Part shown: one piece after another, positions 36,701 to 44,862 of the stretch
How the letters are laid out: each line of letters starts with the position of its first letter
Position numbering within the stretch: position 1 is the stretch's first letter
Source of the DNA: DATGLG01 sp035294245
GTDB lineage: Bacteria > Pseudomonadota > Alphaproteobacteria > JACZXZ01
Direction of reading: 5' to 3'
Length of the DNA: 64,000 bases
Assembly: GCA_035294245.1 (NCBI GenBank)
Contig: DATGLG010000073.1
Location: 76,988-140,987 of the forward strand
The notes under the pieces: model-generated
Database searches by the model: none
What the model was told of the DNA's origin: nothing
What the model saw: only the letters and a program-made list of their open reading frames with translations
Translations under genes and position numbers: made by a program

Positions 36701-37518
36701 TTGTAGCGGGCCTCGACGAAGAAATGCGCATCGGGCGTACGCGTTTGCGGCACGTTGGAGCCCCAGGCGATGAGGTAGCCGGAATTGTACCAGTCGGCCG
36801 ACTCGGGAACGTCGGTCTGCTCGCCCCAGGTTTGCGGACTTGAGGGCGGCAGGTCGCAATACCAGTCGTAGAAGGAGAGCAGCGTCCCGCCGATCAAGCT
36901 GAGGTAGCGCGCCCCCGAGGCGTAGGATACCATCGACATCGCGGGAATGGGCGAGAAGCCGATGACACGATCAGGCCCATAGGTCTTGATTGTATAGACG
37001 TTGGCAGCGGCGATGATCTCCGTAACCTCGTCCCAGGTCGAGCGCACGAAGCCCCCGCGACCGCGCATCGCCTTATAGCCCTGCGCCAGTTCGGCGTTGC
37101 CGACGATAGAGGCCCACGCTTCGACCGGCGCCAGTGCCTTTCGCGCCTCTCGCCAGAGTCGCATCAGCCGGCCGCGCACCATCGGGTACTTCAGCCGGCT
37201 GGCGCTGTAGAGATACCAGCTATAGGAGGCGCCGCGGGAGCAGCCGCGCGGCTCGTGATTGGGCATGTCGGCGCGGGTGCGCGGATAATCGGTCTGCTGC
37301 GTCTCCCAGGTCACCACACCGCCCTTGACGTAGATCTTCCAGCTGCACGATCCCGTGCAGTTCACGCCGTGGGTGGAGCGCACGATCTTGTCGTGCTGCC
37401 AGCGCTGGCGATAGCCCTCTTCCCACTCACGATTCTCCCGACGGACCTCACCATGTCCATCGGCGAAGGGCTCGCGCGTGCGAGTGAGATAAGTCAGTCT
37501 ATCCAGGAAATGGCTCAT
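33733..37518 (-). CDS. narG: NarG, catalytic molybdopterin subunit of nitrate reductase
   Basis: A 1261-residue membrane-bound-complex subunit reducing nitrate to nitrite at a Mo-bis-MGD site. The N-terminal FS0 cluster motif HGVNCTGSCSWKIYVKGG has the histidine ligand typical of NarG, and the Mo ligand aspartate region reads WGSNVPQTRTPDAHFF. No Tat signal is present, as expected for the cytoplasm-facing enzyme. Length matches E. coli NarG closely. Confidence 0.97.
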   Translation of the reverse strand: MSHFLDRLTYLTRTREPFADGHGEVRRENREWEEGYRQRWQHDKIVRSTHGVNCTGSCSWKIYVKGGVVTWETQQTDYPRTRADMPNHEPRGCSRGASYSWYLYSASRLKYPMVRGRLMRLWREARKALAPVEAWASIVGNAELAQGYKAMRGRGGFVRSTWDEVTEIIAAANVYTIKTYGPDRVIGFSPIPAMSMVSYASGARYLSLIGGTLLSFYDWYCDLPPSSPQTWGEQTDVPESADWYNSGYLIAWGSNVPQTRTPDAHFFVEARYNGTKVVAITPDYSEVAKLSDLWLHPKQGTDAALAMAMGHVILREFFLDRQVAYFQDYCRRYTDMPMLVRLARRGDRWVPDRYLRASDFPHRLGQASHPDWKTVAVDELSRELVAPQGSIGYRWPQAGSDGAGKWNLEEKEGTSGRETRLALTLIDQCDEVLPVAFPYFGNTPHERFTGNDQGTDILLRHVPVRRIVLADGEACVATVFDLLCGNYGLDRGLGGECARSFEDDIPYTPAWQEPITGVAADKAIALARGFAENAEKTKGRSMVIIGAGMNHWFHQDMNYRSIINFLMMCGTIGISGGGWAHYVGQEKLRPQTGWTALAFALDWVRPPRHMNGTSFFYAHSDQWRYEKLRVAELLSPLADKGAYQGSLIDLNVRAERMGWLPSAPQLAANPLKLAAEAHRAGKETKDYVVDGLSSGQLRMACEDPDNPVNFPRNLFIWRSNLFGSSGKGHEYFLRHFLGTKHGLQGKDLGEMGEEKPVEVTWRDPAPEGKLDLVVTLDFRMSTSCLYSDVVLPTATWYEKNDLNTSDMHPFIHPLSAAVDPVWEARSDWEIYKAIAKRFSELAIGPLGVEEDVVLTPILHDTPAELAQPFEVRDWKKGECELVPGRTAPQITVVERDYPNTYRRYTALGPLMDKLGNGGKGITWNTEDEVRGLARLNYMVTEEGPTKGRPRIESDIDAAEVIMYLAPETNGNVAVKAWEALSHATGRDHRHLAETREDEKIRFRDIQAQPRKIITSPTWSGIESESVSYTAGYTNVHELIPWRTLSGRQQFYQDHRWMRDFGEGFASYRPPVDTRTVAPLLGKRSNGQPEVVLSFITPHQKWGIHSTYTDNLLMLTLSRGGPIVWISETDAKKAGIEDNDWIELYNLNGAITARAVVSQRVHVGMCLMYHAQEKIVNVPGSEITGLRGGIHNSVTRTVLKPTHMIGGYAQLSYGFNYYGTVGSNRDEFVIVRKMANIDWMDMPERANLIINAEGQAEVGSRL

Positions 37519-37620
37519 GATCTCGCCTTCGCCTCAAAGGGTGTCGCAGCACAGGCTTGCTTGAATCATATCGAAGAACGGTAATTTGGTGCCATGGTGC
37601 TTCCCCGCCAATTTTGCCCG

Positions 37621-38853
37621 CTATACCCGCTCGCCCATCACAGGCAGCCGCCGTACTTCTGTCAGGTAATTGAGGATCAGCGAGACCCAGACAACACCGT
37701 AGAGCAGCATGAAGCAGCTCGAGTTTATACCCAGCCAGTCCAGGATCGCGCCAAACATGATCGGAAGCAAGAACCCGGCCAGTCCGCCGGTCAAGCCGAC
37801 GATGCCGGATACCACGCCCATATTGTCGGGGAAGTCGTCGCCAACATACTTGAAGGTCGACGCCATCCCGCACGCAAAGGCGATGCCGAGCGCGAAAAGC
37901 AACACCGCGAAGGGCAGGTACGCCAACCCGATGTGAAATTGAGCCGGCCCTCGGACCGTGTGAATGATGAGATCGGTTTGCGGATAGGACAGGAGAAACA
38001 AAGCCACCCAGGCCGCCCACAGGACCCACCAGGTCACGTTGTGCGCGCCGAACCGGTCGGAGAGCCAGCCGCCAAACGCGCGCAAGACACCCGCGGGAAG
38101 CGAGAAGCACGCCGCCAGCAATGCGGCTTCCGCGAGGCTGAAGCCGTATTCCTGAACAAAGTATTGGGGCATCCAGACCGAAAGGGCGGTGAATCCTCCG
38201 AAGACGATGGAGTAGTACTGGCAATACTTCCAAACATGGGGGTTCTTTAGCACCGCAAGCTGCTGGCGCAGCGTCGGGCCTCCTCTTCCTGACGCCCCCG
38301 GATCGCGCGCGGACAAGAACCAGAAAATCGCCGCAGTCACCAGCAGCGCCACTGCGTAGCATCGCGGCACGCTTTGCCAGCCATAATGGCTGATCAAAAG
38401 CGGGGCAATGAACATATTGATTGCGGCGCCCATGGTGCCCGCGCCGAAGATACCCATGGCGAAGCCCCTTCGACTTCCCGGAAAGAACCGCGCGACATAG
38501 GGCGTTCCCACTGCGAAAGAGGCACCGACAAGACCGAAGGCGAGGCCAAGGAGAAGGAACTGCCAAAGCTGATTGGCATAGCTCGACAGCCATACCGGGA
38601 TCGCACAGAAGATCAGCAGAAGGAGCATGACGATCCTGCCGCCAAACCTGTCGGTCCATATACCGAGCGGCAAGCGGAAGAGCGCGCCGGTGAGAACTGG
38701 TGTTGAGGTGAGAAGACCGAATTCCAAGGCGTCGAGCCCCAACTCGCGCCGGATCGGGATCCCGGTCACCCCGAACATCATCCAAACGGCAAAGCACACC
38801 GTGAAGGCCAGCGTGCTTGCGAAGAGCACAACCAAGCTTTTCGATTCCGACAT
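37621..38853 (-). CDS. narK: NarK, nitrate/nitrite transporter of the MFS family
   Basis: A 410-residue, 12-helix protein. Nitrate-signature helices are GIFGAGTMGAAINMFIAPL and GVVSGIVGLTGGLAGFLLPIMFG, with the expected arginines in PIRRELG and FRLPLG. One 12-helix domain only, which fits NarK1 or NarK2 alone rather than the fused form. The start is the ATG at 38853 after GGGGCGGC; the longer upstream frame begins in the regulatory gap. It leads the nar operon with an FNR-like box 231 bp upstream. Confidence 0.93.
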   Translation of the reverse strand: MSESKSLVVLFASTLAFTVCFAVWMMFGVTGIPIRRELGLDALEFGLLTSTPVLTGALFRLPLGIWTDRFGGRIVMLLLLIFCAIPVWLSSYANQLWQFLLLGLAFGLVGASFAVGTPYVARFFPGSRRGFAMGIFGAGTMGAAINMFIAPLLISHYGWQSVPRCYAVALLVTAAIFWFLSARDPGASGRGGPTLRQQLAVLKNPHVWKYCQYYSIVFGGFTALSVWMPQYFVQEYGFSLAEAALLAACFSLPAGVLRAFGGWLSDRFGAHNVTWWVLWAAWVALFLLSYPQTDLIIHTVRGPAQFHIGLAYLPFAVLLFALGIAFACGMASTFKYVGDDFPDNMGVVSGIVGLTGGLAGFLLPIMFGAILDWLGINSSCFMLLYGVVWVSLILNYLTEVRRLPVMGERV

Positions 38854-39083
38854 GCCGCCGCCCCACTGAATTCGCGGTCGATCAATTTGGGGAGACTCGA
38901 ACCTTAGCCCGAGTCCCACGAACGGTCACGCTCTCATCCAGGCGGCAAATGGGTAGAGCGGGAGCCTTCCACCACACCCGCTGCCGCTGGCTCTATCTCA
39001 CTTGTATTCTTGGCAAAAGTCAAAAGAGAGGCGCAAGATCCTCGTGAGCAAATGCATCTTGTGGGAAGATGGCGCACCTCGGA

Positions 39084-39097
39084 ATGATCTAGATCAA
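39084..39097 (-). promoter_or_regulatory. FNR-like box ATGATCTAGATCAA (one mismatch)
   Basis: On the narK-sense strand it reads TTGAT-CTAG-ATCAT, 13 of 14 consensus bases. Centre to the narK start codon is about 237 bp. It is the best candidate for anaerobic induction of narKGHJI. Confidence 0.65.
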
Positions 39098-39373
39098 TAT
39101 GGCCGACTGGCTCTGAGGCTCTTTGACCGAGCCTTATGGACGCATCGACAGGCAGTTCCGCCAAGAAGCTGCGTGCGCCTTTCAGCGAGCGCAGCTCAAG
39201 CAGATCCGTGACGCCTCATTCGGCGGGTCGCACGACCCTGGGTGGCGCGGCGTGACGGCCAGGGGATGAGACGACATCCGATCCCAAGCTAACCCTGATC
39301 GCAATCTCCGCAATGCGTCCGATGCGAAGCCCGCGCTTACTCCTCGCATCACGTACCGGGCCATTCCGCATGC

Positions 39374-39387
39374 TTGATTTGGAGCAA
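39374..39387 (+). promoter_or_regulatory. Possible FNR-like box TTGATTTGGAGCAA
   Basis: 13 of 14 positions match TTGAT-N4-ATCAA (a G replaces the first T of the right arm). It lies 112 bp before phaC. One mismatch makes it a weaker call than the others. Confidence 0.45.
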
Positions 39388-39499
39388 AGACATGATGCCT
39401 CGTCTTTATCTATGCTTGCTTCTGTTTCTCCTTGTTTCCAATTTGAGAGAAAATTTGCTGACTGCGATCCAGGTCTCGCAACGACGGGAGTAATGGAGC

Positions 39500-41485
39500 A
39501 TGGCTGAGGTGATGCCTGTGGGTCGTAACGAGCACTCTATGAAACTAAAAGCGCCCAGGGAGCGGCGTGTTAAATCGACCGGTTCAGGGGTTGGCGCGGC
39601 CTCTACGAGCCAGGCGATTCACGCCGAGAAGCAGGAGCCAACCGAAATGGCCAATCTGCAGCGCGCCGAGATGGACGAGTCTGCTCGAATATCGTCAGAT
39701 GCCTTGCGTGAGATCTCGTCAGCAATAGATGACAAGGCGTCTTGTGGGCCAGTTGAGTCGCAGCCCATGGAGGCGCCCAGCCCCCTCGATCGGCTAATAC
39801 ATGCCGCCATGGGCCGGGTCACGCTGGCGATTTCGCCGGCGAGCTTGGCGGCGGCTTACTTTGATTGGGCGTTTCACCTCGCGATCGCACCCGGCAAGCG
39901 GCAAGCGCTCGTGGAAAAGGGCTTGCGCAAGGCGACGCGTTTCGCCGTCCATGCCACTCGCGCGCTCACCGATCCGGCATTACCGCCCTGCATCGAGCCG
40001 CTACCTCAGGACCATCGTTTCGATCACCCGGACTGGCGGCTGCCACCATTCCGCTTCATCTATCAGTGGTTCCTCCTGAGTCAGCAGTGGTGGCATAACG
40101 CCACGACGGATGTCCGCGGCGTATCACGCCATCATGAACAGGTGGTGTCCTTCGTCGCGCGCCAGCTCCTCGATACGATGTCGCCCTCGAACTTCATCGC
40201 CACCAATCCGGAGCTGCTCCGGAGAACGATCGAGGCGGGGGCGAGCAATCTGTATCAGGGCCTGGTCAACTGGATCGAGGACTGGGAGCGCGCGATCGCG
40301 GGGCGACCGCCTGTGGGCAGCGAGAACTTCCGGCCCGGCAAGGATGTCGCCGTTACGGCGGGCGAGGTCGTGTATCGGAACCGCCTCATCGAGCTCATAC
40401 AATACGCGGCGACGACATCGGAGACCCATGCGGAGCCGATCCTGATCGTGCCCGCCTGGATCATGAAGTACTACATCCTCGATCTTTCCCCCCGTAATTC
40501 TCTCGTCAAATACCTGGTCGACCGCGGCCATACGGTCTTCATGATCTCCTGGCGAAACCCTGGAGCCGACGACCGCGACCTCGGCATGGAGGACTATCTC
40601 CAGCTTGGCGTTCTCGAGGCGGTGCGAGCGGTCCGGGCGATCGTGCCCGGGCGAAGGATCAATGCCGTCGGCTACTGCCTGGGCGGCACGCTTCTTTCGA
40701 TCGCCGCCTCGTTCCTCGCCCATCACGGCGAGAGCCCATTTAACAGCGCCACCTTCTTTGCGGCGCAGGTCGACTTCACCGACGCCGGCGAGCTCACGCT
40801 CTTTGTCGACGACAGCCAGATCTCCTATCTCGAGGACGTCATGTGGGAGCAGGGCTATCTCGACAGCAAGCAGATGGCCGGCGCTTTCCAGCTCCTGCGC
40901 TCGAGCGACCTCATCTGGTCGCGCCTCGTGCGCGAGTACCTTATGGGACAGCGCGAGCCCATGAGCGATCTTATGGCGTGGAATGCGGATTCCACCCGCA
41001 TGCCATATCGCATGCACAGTCAGTATCTCAGGAGGCTTTTTCTCGACAACGACCTGGTCGAGGGCCGCTATCAGGTGCTCGGCCGTGCAATAGCGCTGAG
41101 CGACATCCACGTTCCCGTATTCGCGGTTTCGACGGAGACCGACCATGTCGCGCCCTGGCGCTCGGTCTACAAGCTCAATCTCCTGCTCGACACCGATCTG
41201 ACGTTCCTGTTGACGAGTGGCGGCCACAATGCCGGCATCGTCAGCGAGCCAAGACATCCGCATCGGCATTATCGCGTCTCGCGTCGCAAGGCCGGGGATC
41301 CTTATGTCGCCCCCGAAACCTGGTACGAGACGACCCCCGAGCTCAACGGGTCCTGGTGGCCGGTCTGGGCTGAGTGGCTCGAGAGCCTGTCCAGTGGAAA
41401 AGCAACGCCTCCCGCCCTCGGGGCACCCGAAAAGGGTTATCCCCGCCTTGGCGCCGCCCCCGGAACTTATGTGCTACAGCCGTAG
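39500..41485 (+). CDS. phaC: PHA synthase, class I (PhaC)
   Basis: A 661-residue cytosolic polyhydroxyalkanoate synthase polymerising hydroxyacyl-CoA. Lipase-like box GYCLGG with the catalytic cysteine, catalytic Asp in ETDHVAPW and His in SGGHNAG, plus the PhaC_N segment HFDHPDW-like (DHRFDHPDWRLPPF). The first about 95 residues are a polar, poorly conserved extension. ATG at 39500 with GGGAG a few bases upstream; other ATGs at 39512 and 39539 are possible. PHA storage fits an organism that meets electron-acceptor limitation. Confidence 0.93.
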   Translation: MAEVMPVGRNEHSMKLKAPRERRVKSTGSGVGAASTSQAIHAEKQEPTEMANLQRAEMDESARISSDALREISSAIDDKASCGPVESQPMEAPSPLDRLIHAAMGRVTLAISPASLAAAYFDWAFHLAIAPGKRQALVEKGLRKATRFAVHATRALTDPALPPCIEPLPQDHRFDHPDWRLPPFRFIYQWFLLSQQWWHNATTDVRGVSRHHEQVVSFVARQLLDTMSPSNFIATNPELLRRTIEAGASNLYQGLVNWIEDWERAIAGRPPVGSENFRPGKDVAVTAGEVVYRNRLIELIQYAATTSETHAEPILIVPAWIMKYYILDLSPRNSLVKYLVDRGHTVFMISWRNPGADDRDLGMEDYLQLGVLEAVRAVRAIVPGRRINAVGYCLGGTLLSIAASFLAHHGESPFNSATFFAAQVDFTDAGELTLFVDDSQISYLEDVMWEQGYLDSKQMAGAFQLLRSSDLIWSRLVREYLMGQREPMSDLMAWNADSTRMPYRMHSQYLRRLFLDNDLVEGRYQVLGRAIALSDIHVPVFAVSTETDHVAPWRSVYKLNLLLDTDLTFLLTSGGHNAGIVSEPRHPHRHYRVSRRKAGDPYVAPETWYETTPELNGSWWPVWAEWLESLSSGKATPPALGAPEKGYPRLGAAPGTYVLQP

Positions 41486-41743
41486 AAGCCGAGTGGCGTC
41501 CTCCCCCAGATGTATCCAGCCGAACCCGGGCACAACCGCCCGCTCCGGCTGGGAAGCTTGCCGCTCGCCATTTGTCGCAATGCCGGCGCTCTCGGCATAG
41601 GAACGACGCCATAATTCAGCTCGTCGCCGCGCGTGAGAAACTCGCAAGTCGAAATGGCGCCGAGCTTGCGCCGGAACAAAGACGCGCGCGGGCCTTTGGA
41701 CGATGCTGCTCCGAGTTCCGAAAGACGCGGCTAGGAGGCGGCA
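41486..41743. other. Gap after phaC
   Basis: 258 bp, no gene seen. The frames here have no family match by eye and no ribosome site. Confidence 0.4.
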
Positions 41744-42307
41744 ATGACCACAAAGAGCGAGGCAGGCGCGCCATATCCTTCACACAACCTGGCTGTCCTC
41801 GGGCCGGCATCCTGTGCCGAGCGGCAAAGAGGGTCACAAGCGCTCGCCGGCCTCCCCTCAAGGTCGGCGAGGATTCCAGCGCCTTGCCGGGCCTCGGAAA
41901 TCCCGACAGGCTCTCGGCGAAGACCGGGGATGGATGCCTTCTCACGAGGCGGGAAACTTATATGGCTGCAGCGTGGATCCTTGGCTGCGGGAGCGTTCGT
42001 CCTTCTTATCCTGAGTTCGACGATATTGGTCTTTGCGGTCCTGATCGCGGACTGGCTAATTCCGCCCCTGGCGAAGCTCACGAGCCTACTCATCCACGCC
42101 ACAGTCGCGCTCGGACCGGCACCGCACGACGTTGCGATATCGCTTTTGGGCCCAATTGATATGCCTTCGAGCATCGCCGGCGCCGGCACTCTCTTCCATG
42201 GGCTTCTGCTTGCGGTCCTCACAATTGCGATTACAGGCGCCGCGACCATGCTCGTCCATGCGCTGCATCGGCATCGACACCACGCTCATCGTCACGGAAG
42301 GACATAG
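41744..42307 (+). CDS. Putative two-helix membrane protein, doubtful
   Basis: A 187-codon frame with an AGGAGG ribosome site before ATG. The first 60 residues look non-natural (Pro/Ser/Arg-rich), but residues about 75-180 hold two strong membrane helices (LAAGAFVLLILSSTILVFAVLIADWLI and LFHGLLLAVLTIAITGAATMLV) and end in a His/Arg-rich tail. The true start may be the internal ATG near residue 62 (41927). No family is recognised; it may be a fragment. Confidence 0.35.
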   Translation: MTTKSEAGAPYPSHNLAVLGPASCAERQRGSQALAGLPSRSARIPAPCRASEIPTGSRRRPGMDAFSRGGKLIWLQRGSLAAGAFVLLILSSTILVFAVLIADWLIPPLAKLTSLLIHATVALGPAPHDVAISLLGPIDMPSSIAGAGTLFHGLLLAVLTIAITGAATMLVHALHRHRHHAHRHGRT

Positions 42308-42636
42308 CCGAAGCGCTACGGACGGATGGATCGATGGAAGATGCGGTTTGGCCGAGGCTCTATGCAACCGACGTCCGACCATCGCTTTCGAAAGCGCGGA
42401 GCTTCTCCACGATCATGAATCACCTCCACCTCGCCATGCGCCGTCGCAGCATCGCGCCTTCTGATTGTAGCCACAAACATAATCCGTCCTCGACGATATC
42501 GCTCCAGCCTTCGGGCGCTCGGATGTCATGATCCACGCGCGTGATCACCGCGAGCTCGGGCGACGGCTCGAGGGCCATCTGCCGACGCCGGCAAGGCATA
42601 TGCCGGCTCAACGCTGTCATGCACCCGGTCGAGAAG

Positions 42637-42816
42637 AGGCTGGCTCGCCGACCGTCGAGTGAGGGCACGGAGGAGCGTCTGGGCGCGCTCCATGGCCCCT
42701 TCAGGCCCTACCGTCGCCACATGGTCGTGGATTGCACCAGGACCTGCCCCAAGAGACTCAACCCCGGCAAGGCCACCGGCCTGGCCAAGACGATGATCTT
42801 CGAGCGGCGATCGTGA
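42637..42816 (+). pseudogene. sdhB: Decayed C-terminal fragment of succinate dehydrogenase iron-sulfur subunit
   Basis: The last frame reads EERLGALHGPFRPYRRHM, then VVDCTRTCPKRLNPGKATG and KTMIFERRS before the stop. This tracks the SdhB C-terminal region (..[33 protein letters not shown]..), except that one cluster cysteine (RCHT) has become RRHM. The preceding block GWLADRR matches SdhB but in another frame, so a frameshift lies near 42657-42667. The rest of the gene is absent or unrecognisable. Confidence 0.65.
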
Positions 42817-42818
42817 TC

Positions 42819-42862
42819 GGCGCGTCTTACAGAAGATTGTTTTGCTCAGAGAAAGACGCGCC
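42819..42862. terminator. Hairpin with 10-bp stem after the sdhB relic
   Basis: Arms GGCGCGTCTT (42819-42828) and AAGACGCGCC (42853-42862), perfectly complementary, with a 24-base loop; no long T-run. It probably was the terminator of the lost sdh transcript. Confidence 0.4.
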
Positions 42863-43084
42863 AGTCGCGTCAACGCCGACTCGGTCACAATAACATTGGT
42901 GAATCAGGCAGTCGCCAGCGGCCCGGTTGTCTTGGGGCCCTCGTCTGGGCCGTTCAGAACCTTGAATTCGTCAAAATCGAGATGCTATCGTCACCCATCA
43001 CAGCCAATAAACAGGCGGTCCGATGGTCGGAAGGTGTATTTCTTGACCGTCGGACAGTTTTTGGTTGCAGAGCGCGTTACTATA

Positions 43085-43119
43085 CCCTAAATGAGGGCTC
43101 GACCCTAAATGAGGGCTCG
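43085..43119. repeat. Tandem repeat, 18 bp, two copies
   Basis: CCCTAAATGAGGGCTCGA is followed directly by a second copy lacking only the last base. Within each unit CCCT and AGGG form a small inverted repeat. It lies about 195 bp before the sugar operon. Confidence 0.7.
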
Positions 43120-43312
43120 CCGCGCTGAAGCCATCGAGGAAAGGACGAGGAGCAACCAAGTCGAGGTGAATGGCGTTCTACGAACGCGATTTCTCGCACT
43201 CGGCCGAGCCCGCCATGGCGATTTGCTCAAAAAAGTCCCTACTCTTCCGAATCCGCGCCCGATAAAAAGATAACCAAAGGAAGCCTATCGATTCATATCG
43301 CGAGGACTTGAG

Positions 43313-44251
43313 ATGAAGCTGCTGGTTACCGGAGCCTGTGGATACAAGGGTTCCGTCCTTGTCCCGAAATTGCTTCGCGCCGGCTATGATGTGGTCGCCC
43401 TCGACATTATGTGGTTCGGCAACTATCTCCAGCCGCACCCTCGATTGAGCGTGATCGAAGGCGACGTTCGCGACACCCAGAAGCTCGATCTTTCAGGCAT
43501 CGACGCCATTATCCACCTCTCCTCGGTCGCCAACGATCCCTGCGGCGATCTCGACCCAAAACTTACCTGGGAGATCAGTGCGCTCGCAACGATGCAGCTC
43601 GCCGATCGCGCCGTCCGCTCCGGCGTCAAGCAATTCATCTACGCCTCATCCGGTAGCGTGTACGGGATCAAGGAGGAGCCGCAGGTTACCGAGGAACTCG
43701 AGCTTAAGCCGATCTCGGAATACAACAAGACCAAGATGGTCGCCGAGCGCATACTGCTCAGCTACGCCGACGACATGATCGTGCAGATCATCCGGCCGGC
43801 CACCGTTTGCGGGTGGTCGCCGCGCATGCGTCTCGACGTCTCGGTCAACATGCTATCGATGCAGGCCTTGCGGAACGGCCGGATCACTGTCTTCGGCGGC
43901 CGGCAGACTCGGCCGAACATTCACATGGACGACATTACGGACGTCTATCTCTTCATGTTGGAAAACCCCCAGTGTCGCGGAATCTACAATGCCGGCTTCG
44001 AGAATATGTCTCTGATGGAGATCGCCGAGAAGATCGCCAGCCGGATCCAGGCGCAAATCGTCGTCACGGATTCCAATGATCCGCGCTCTTATCGCGTGAA
44101 TTCCGACAAACTCCTGGCAGCCGGTTTCCGGCCAAAGAAGGGAGTTGCTGACGCGATCAGCGAGATCGCCGAGAAATATCACGCCGGCGCTCTCGCCGAC
44201 GAGGACCGCTGGTACAATCTGCGCTGGATGCAGCGGAACGTCGTCCGATGA
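43313..44251 (+). CDS. NAD-dependent sugar epimerase/dehydratase (SDR), first gene of sugar operon
   Basis: A 312-residue extended SDR. Nucleotide loop GACGYKGSVL at residues about 7-16, active site SSGSVYG and Y-N-K-T-K (YxxxK intact), and a NDP-sugar-like C-terminal half with PNIHMDDITDVYLFML. Substrate unknown. The next gene's ATG overlaps its stop as ATGA. It starts an eleven-gene operon; the ribosome site GAGGAC precedes the ATG. Confidence 0.85.
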   Translation: MKLLVTGACGYKGSVLVPKLLRAGYDVVALDIMWFGNYLQPHPRLSVIEGDVRDTQKLDLSGIDAIIHLSSVANDPCGDLDPKLTWEISALATMQLADRAVRSGVKQFIYASSGSVYGIKEEPQVTEELELKPISEYNKTKMVAERILLSYADDMIVQIIRPATVCGWSPRMRLDVSVNMLSMQALRNGRITVFGGRQTRPNIHMDDITDVYLFMLENPQCRGIYNAGFENMSLMEIAEKIASRIQAQIVVTDSNDPRSYRVNSDKLLAAGFRPKKGVADAISEIAEKYHAGALADEDRWYNLRWMQRNVVR

Positions 44252-44862
44252 GCATGAATACGACCCTGGCCTTGGCCTCATGCCCGGATCATGGCTGCGC
44301 CGACTACGCAGCCCGGCTCCAGGCCGCGCTACGCGATGCCGACTGGGGTCCGGTCGCTCAGCTTGCCGACGAGCTTCGCGATTGCTGGTCCAGCGGTCGA
44401 CAGGTTTTTCTATGCGGCAATGGCGGCAGCGCCGGGAACGCCATTCACCTCGCCAATGATCTGCTCTATGGAATTTCCAAGCGTGAAGGGTCGGGCTTGC
44501 GGGTCCATGCTCTCTCGGCCAATGCGTCGGTGCTCACCTGCCTTGCCAACGACGAGGGCTATGACGCGATTTTCTCGCTTCAGCTCGCGGTGATGGCGCA
44601 GCCGCGCGACGTCCTCGTCGCTCTCTCCGGAAGCGGCAACTCCCCCAATATCATTAGAGCGCTGGAGACTGCGGCGCAAATCGGCATGCGCAGCTTTGCC
44701 ATCCTGGCCTATTCGGGGGGTAAAGCGAAGGCGCTTGCGGATGTTCCGATTCACTTCGCCGTAGACGATATGCAGATTGGCGAAGATCTCCAACTCGTGG
44801 TCGGCCACATGATCATGCAATCACTCCATCGCAATGGGCCAATGGAGCGTGCCGGCCCATGA
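44248..44862 (+). CDS. SIS-domain isomerase, GmhA-like
   Basis: A 204-residue sugar isomerase-like protein. LCGNGGSAGNAIHLANDLL, LANDEGYDAIFSLQL and ALSGSGNSPNIIRALETA are the diagnostic phosphate and sedoheptulose-binding blocks of GmhA. Known GmhA converts sedoheptulose 7-phosphate to glycero-manno-heptose 7-phosphate. Here the substrate may be that or another ketose phosphate made by the transketolase encoded two genes on. ATGA overlaps on both sides. Confidence 0.88.
   Translation: MSMNTTLALASCPDHGCADYAARLQAALRDADWGPVAQLADELRDCWSSGRQVFLCGNGGSAGNAIHLANDLLYGISKREGSGLRVHALSANASVLTCLANDEGYDAIFSLQLAVMAQPRDVLVALSGSGNSPNIIRALETAAQIGMRSFAILAYSGGKAKALADVPIHFAVDDMQIGEDLQLVVGHMIMQSLHRNGPMERAGP

Larger units (their letters stand above)
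38854..39499. other. 646-bp divergent narK/phaC control region
   Basis: No supported gene. It contains one FNR-like box close to narK (39084-39097) and a weaker one close to phaC (39374-39387). The narK leader from the first box would be about 190 bases, enough for further control such as a NarL-type site, which was not identified by eye. Confidence 0.55.
42308..43312. other. Poorly coding gap with sdhB relic and repeats
   Basis: 1 kb without an intact gene. It holds an 18-codon minus-strand frame at 42360-42416 with a very good ribosome site (GGAGGTGATTC) that stops soon after, possibly the head of a broken gene; the sdhB relic (42637-42816) with a hairpin behind it; and a tandem repeat at 43085-43119. 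Confidence 0.6.

Noticed and set aside
35776..36843. 355-codon plus-strand frame opposite narG
   Set aside because: Antisense to conserved NarG sequence, no ribosome site.
40124..41269. 381-codon minus-strand frame opposite phaC
   Set aside because: Antisense to the PHA synthase active-site region.
43178..43438. 86-codon minus-strand frame at the start of the sugar operon
   Set aside because: Lies opposite the conserved nucleotide loop of the SDR gene and has no clear start site.
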